The notes under the pieces were generated by a model. The model was not told where the DNA came from. It did not search any database and saw nothing but the letters and a program-made list of their open reading frames with translations. A DNA stretch of 64,000 nucleotides from Gp6-AA40 sp963741135 (GTDB lineage Bacteria > Acidobacteriota > Vicinamibacteria > Vicinamibacterales > UBA2999): assembly GCA_963741135.1 (NCBI GenBank), contig CAVUHC010000008.1, positions 620,001 to 684,000 on the forward strand. Direction: 5' to 3'. This document shows, piece by piece, positions 61,017 through 64,000 of the stretch. Position numbers and translations under genes: made by a program. Positions within the stretch are counted from its first letter, which is position 1; each line of letters begins with the position of its first letter.

Positions 61017-61838
61017 ATGGCGACGATCACGACCAAAGACGGAACGCAAATCTATTACAAGGACTGGGGCAAGGGACAGCCTGTCGTCTTCAGCCACGGT
61101 TGGCCTTTGAGCGCCGACGCCTGGGAAGACCAGATGTTGTTTCTCGGCGCCAACGGATACCGCTGCATCGCACATGACCGCCGCGGTCATGGCCGATCGA
61201 GCCAGCCCTGGAGCGGCAACGAGATGGATACGTATGCCGATGATCTCGCGGCGCTCGCTGAAACACTCGACCTGAAGGATGCGGTCCACGTCGGGCACTC
61301 GACCGGCGGCGGCGAAGTCGCGCGCTACATCGGTCGCCATGGATCGAAACGAGTGGCCAAGGCTGTGCTGATCGGCGCGGTGCCGCCGTTGATGCTGAAG
61401 ACGGCTGCCAACCCCGGCGGCTTGCCAATGGACGTTTTCGACGGGATCCGCGCCGGCGTGCTCGGCGATCGGTCGCAGTTCTTCAAGGATCTCAGTGGGC
61501 CGTTCTATGGCGCGAACCGGCCGGGCTCGAAGGTATCGCAGGGCCTGCGGGATTCGTTCTGGCTGCAGGGCATGATGTGCGGATTCAAGGGGGCTGTCGA
61601 CTGCATCAAAGCGTTTTCCGAAACTGACTTCACCGAGGATCTCAAGAAGATCGACCTGCCAACGCTGATCATGCACGGCGACGACGATCAGATCGTCCCG
61701 ATTGCCGACTCGGCGCTGCTGTCGGCAAAGCTTGTCAAAGGGTCGACGCTGAAAATTTACCCGGGCCTGTCCCACGGGATGTGCTCGACGCACAAAGACC
61801 AGATCAATGCCGATCTGCTGGCTTTCATCAAGGCCTAA
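61017..61838 (+). CDS. Alpha/beta hydrolase, non-haem chloroperoxidase/arylesterase-like
   Basis: The 273-residue cytosolic protein has oxyanion GQPVVFSHGWPLS, HDRRGHGRSSQP, nucleophile elbow HVGHSTGGGE with Ser95, acid in MHGDDDQIVPI and catalytic His in YPGLSHGMCSTH. The pattern and length are those of bacterial non-haem chloroperoxidases, which are esterases with perhydrolase side activity. The ATG at 61017 follows GAGAGAGGAGCATCCG. It lies 32 bp after the Rieske flavoprotein in the same direction, so one operon. A hairpin terminator follows. Confidence 0.92.
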   Translation: MATITTKDGTQIYYKDWGKGQPVVFSHGWPLSADAWEDQMLFLGANGYRCIAHDRRGHGRSSQPWSGNEMDTYADDLAALAETLDLKDAVHVGHSTGGGEVARYIGRHGSKRVAKAVLIGAVPPLMLKTAANPGGLPMDVFDGIRAGVLGDRSQFFKDLSGPFYGANRPGSKVSQGLRDSFWLQGMMCGFKGAVDCIKAFSETDFTEDLKKIDLPTLIMHGDDDQIVPIADSALLSAKLVKGSTLKIYPGLSHGMCSTHKDQINADLLAFIKA

Positions 61839-61883
61839 GTCGATGCGGACTTCGTACGGTGCCGTGGGCGCTGCCGGGAGGGG

Positions 61884-61914
61884 TCAGCCGGCATCCGCCC
61901 CGAATGCCGGCTGA
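61884..61914 (+). terminator. Terminator hairpin after the hydrolase gene
   Basis: TCAGCCGGCAT and ATGCCGGCTGA form a perfect 11-bp stem with a 9-base loop, 45 bp after the stop codon. No T-run follows. The rest to 62166 has no supported gene. Confidence 0.65.
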
Positions 61915-62166
61915 GGGGGGAGTCGCGGCGCTAACCGCTCAGACGGGACACATCCGGTCGTCGCGGAGCAGTTAGTGCCGCACGCGGAGCAGGTGCTCCG
62001 CGCTGTTCCGGGGAATGGCAATTCGCATTCCACAACCTGCCCACGTGAATCCGGTGCGACATCGCCCATGCCGCTCTGTGAGTCACTCGTGCGCGCGACT
62101 TTGAGCGCCGTGGCGGCAGAACGGGCGACGTCAGCGCGACGCTACTCCTGCCGTCGCCACAGGTGT

Positions 62167-62718
62167 ATGATGCCGGCCATGCATCCAAGCTCCCGACGTG
62201 CATCCGCCATGTTCGTGTTCGGTGCTTTCACGGTTGTTGCCGTGTCCGCCCAGCAGGTGACCAAGAAAGACATCGCCGGCATTTCAACCTTCGCGCAGAT
62301 TGAGTCGACCATCGCGTGCGGCGGTTCGACAACGCCCGAGGCCATCCAGGAAATCAAGAAGATGGGGTTCAAGTCGGTGATCAACGTTCGCCTCGCGAGC
62401 GAAGAAGGCGCTCAGGTCGAGAAGGAGGGAGCGGTGGTGAAAGCCCTGGGGCTGAACTACGTGCACCTGCCTTTCAACATGCAGACGCCGGACCCGAAGC
62501 TCATCGACAATTTCATCGCGGCGGTCACCGCTCCCGCCAATCAGCCCGCGTACGTCCATTGTGCGGCCGGCGGTCGTGCGGCGGCGTTGTGGATGGTCAA
62601 GAGGGTCTTAGCCGATGGATGGGATGAGTCGCGAGCGCTCACGGAAGCGAATCTGCTCGGGCTCAACGATCGACTGAGACCGTTCGCGCTGAACTACATC
62701 CACTCGCACCCGCGATAG
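62167..62718 (+). CDS. Secreted dual-specificity phosphatase-like (DUF442/BLH-type) protein
   Basis: The 183-residue protein has a signal-like start (SAMFVFGAFTVVAVSAQQ, to about 30). Core features are SVINVRLASEEGAQVEKEGA, NYVHLPFNMQTPDPKLIDNF and the phosphatase loop VHCAAGGRAAALWM with Cys132 and Arg137 (HCxxxxR). Family members include the phosphatase domain of beta-lactamase-hydrolase-like proteins involved in sulfide metabolism. Export of this domain is unusual. ATG at 62167; a second ATG lies 12 bp later. Followed by a hairpin repeat. Confidence 0.82.
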   Translation: MMPAMHPSSRRASAMFVFGAFTVVAVSAQQVTKKDIAGISTFAQIESTIACGGSTTPEAIQEIKKMGFKSVINVRLASEEGAQVEKEGAVVKALGLNYVHLPFNMQTPDPKLIDNFIAAVTAPANQPAYVHCAAGGRAAALWMVKRVLADGWDESRALTEANLLGLNDRLRPFALNYIHSHPR

Positions 62719-62725
62719 CTTTATC

Positions 62726-62790
62726 AACCACGAAGGCCACGAAGGTCACGAAGAAAGGTCTTCTTCGTGTTCTTCGCGTCCTCGTGGTTT
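62726..62790. repeat. ACCACGAAG-family hairpin element (solo copy)
   Basis: The left arm AACCACGAAGGCCACGAAGG then TCACGAAGAA (62726-62755) is matched by the inverted right arm TTCTTCGTGTTCTTCGCGTC then CTCGTGGTTT (62761-62790). Only a few bases separate them. It lies between two convergent genes, so it may also end both transcripts. Confidence 0.88.
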
Positions 62791-62824
62791 CGCTTGGTAG
62801 CTCAATGTTGGAAGTTCGATTCAG

Positions 62825-63973
62825 CTACCCACGCGGGACCGCAGCGGGCCTCGCGAACTTCGCCGCATCGATCGTCACGTTGGGCTGCACTTCGGTCAGA
62901 TCCACGTTCATTTGCATATAGGTCTGGCTCACGCTCCGATGAAACGGAACCTTGACGCCGGCGACGTCACGATAGTCCGCGTAGTCAACCTGCGTCGGCA
63001 CAAAGCCGACCGGTGTTCGGGTCCAGCGCACCATGCGCACGAGCAGCCCGGAGTCGTCGAAGTAGAAATTGGCGAGCGCCTGCGCATCGCCGATGCCCTG
63101 CACGACCCGCACCTCCCGATCGTCGATGGCCGTGCGACCGACGCGCCACTTCGGGAACGCCCGCCGGATCCCCGCGGGAAACGCGACGATCGCCTCGAGC
63201 CGCGCGCGATCCAGGTTGCCCTCGGTCAGCGTCAGGAGTGGCATGGGCGTGTCCGGTCCCGCCATCCAGCCGTTGCGGCCGTCGAACGTCCGAGTGCTGA
63301 TGCCAGCGACCTGCCGGACGATCATGGTTTGCTGATTGGGCGCCTTGGCAAAAAGCTCCACCGGGACTTTCTCGAATGCCGTATCGAATCCCGCGTAGGT
63401 GCCCTTGGCCGTAAAGCTGGTGAATTTCGCGAGGCGTTCGGTGCCGCCGAGCGCCAGGAGGTACTTGTCGAAGATCTCGTCGGCGGACACGCGCGGGTCG
63501 ACGGGAAAATCCCGCGCGTTGGGGTCTTCCGTCGGCGCGCCGTACTGGAGCGCAAGATCCGGTTCGCTCCTGGGAGCCTGGCTCCCGCCATGACAGGTGA
63601 AGCAGGTCACGCGCGTCCGGCCCGCGAAATACTGGTCGTTGAGCGCCTTCATCATCGTGAGCATCTGACGCGCGCGCCTGATCCTCGGGGTCGGCTGTGC
63701 GAACGCCGTCTTGTCGAAGTACGCGTTCGACACATGGCAGAACGTGCAATCGTTCCCCATCGCAGACGCAAACATGCCCATCGTCTCGAAGAACGTATCC
63801 ACCGGAATGCCCTTCAGAATTTCGACGCTCTTGAAGACGTCGTCCGTCAGCGGCACCTTCTCGGCCGCGCCTTGCGGCGCTGGAGCCTGCCCGGCAGCCC
63901 TGATCCCGATAATCAGGCATAGAACCACGGCTATCGTGACGCCAAAGAGCGTTCGTTTCGAGCCCACCTTCAT
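62825..63973 (-). CDS. Secreted dihaem cytochrome, photosynthetic-reaction-centre cytochrome c subunit family
   Basis: The 382-residue protein has a signal anchor (about 8-28, GVTIAVVLCLIIGIRAAG). The haem-binding half has FFETMGMFASAMGNDCTFCH (haem 1 at 76-80) and RVTCFTCHGG (haem 2 at 124-128), with spacing typical of the family. Only two of the four haem sites of true reaction-centre subunits are present, and no photosynthesis gene is nearby. The C-terminal half (about 160-380) is a separate beta-rich domain (FDGRNGWMAGPDTPMPLLTL, FYFDDSGLLVRMVRWTRTPV). The family is widespread in non-phototrophic Acidobacteriota; a periplasmic electron-transfer role is inferred. RBS-like GGAGGAGAC precedes the ATG. 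Confidence 0.9.
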   Translation of the reverse strand: MKVGSKRTLFGVTIAVVLCLIIGIRAAGQAPAPQGAAEKVPLTDDVFKSVEILKGIPVDTFFETMGMFASAMGNDCTFCHVSNAYFDKTAFAQPTPRIRRARQMLTMMKALNDQYFAGRTRVTCFTCHGGSQAPRSEPDLALQYGAPTEDPNARDFPVDPRVSADEIFDKYLLALGGTERLAKFTSFTAKGTYAGFDTAFEKVPVELFAKAPNQQTMIVRQVAGISTRTFDGRNGWMAGPDTPMPLLTLTEGNLDRARLEAIVAFPAGIRRAFPKWRVGRTAIDDREVRVVQGIGDAQALANFYFDDSGLLVRMVRWTRTPVGFVPTQVDYADYRDVAGVKVPFHRSVSQTYMQMNVDLTEVQPNVTIDAAKFARPAAVPRG

Positions 63974-64000
63974 GTTGTCTCCTCCTGCGAGGCTGGATGT

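Noticed and set aside
62825..63973. Evidence of phototrophy
   Set aside because: Only two haem sites are present and no reaction-centre or pigment genes are visible. The family is common in non-phototrophic Acidobacteriota.

Overview
The window looks like chromosomal DNA of a GC-rich Acidobacteriota bacterium, probably of the Vicinamibacteria (subdivision 6) type. This is inferred from gene content rather than from a marker phylogeny: Oar-like TonB receptors with an N-terminal carboxypeptidase-regulatory domain, a secreted 'photosynthetic reaction centre cytochrome c subunit' family protein, a PQQ dehydrogenase, several secreted metallo-beta-lactamase-fold (MBL) hydrolases, DUF1844, PEGA and zf-UBP proteins, and abundant dispersed hairpin repeats. 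At least eight otherwise intact genes carry single-base frameshifts, and the first gene carries about nine, so part of the window probably contains assembly indels.

Layout. 1-2.5 kb: a wrecked siderophore receptor and a PiuC-type iron dioxygenase. 2.7-13.2 kb: housekeeping genes (comEC, a GxxExxY protein, mazG, DUF1844, an MBL hydrolase, ribF, cysS, a class-III aminotransferase, yraN, galT) separated by hairpin repeats. 13.3-13.5 kb: tRNA-Gly and tRNA-Cys. 13.5-17.7 kb: a compact genomic island bounded by perfect 40-bp direct repeats of the tRNA-Cys 3' end. It carries an alpha/beta-hydrolase/membrane/rhomboid-like fusion, a TIR-domain remnant, and a minus-strand operon of a Phd/YefM antitoxin with two unrecognised small genes. 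17.8-20.2 kb: more accessory DNA (a PDDEXK-like protein, a DUF1778-GNAT toxin-antitoxin pair, a GIY-YIG remnant).

20.2-26.5 kb: an iron/siderophore-type uptake locus, with a LysR regulator divergent from a TonB receptor followed by an overlapping binding protein, permease and ATPase. 26.5-28 kb: a putative ketopantoate-reductase-like gene next to a tyrosine-recombinase remnant. 28-47 kb: periplasmic and metabolic genes (beta-propeller, SDR, PQQ dehydrogenase, FmdB, membrane proteins, SEC-C protein, Oar-like receptor with a clear sigma70 promoter, MBL hydrolases, cytochrome c, PEP carboxylase, PEGA protein, Tat-exported hydrolase). 47.6-64 kb: a chemoreceptor, a TIR-TPR protein, a B3-like MBL hydrolase, an SMP-30 protein, a YcaQ-like protein, a Na+/H+ antiporter, two redox flavoproteins (cNMP-TrxR and Rieske-AIF type), an alpha/beta hydrolase, a dual-specificity phosphatase-like protein and a dihaem cytochrome.

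The most interesting material is the tRNA-Cys island with its two uncharacterised modules. Second is the family of inverted-repeat hairpins whose ends also bracket the GxxExxY nuclease-like gene, as if full-length and MITE-like copies of one element were present.
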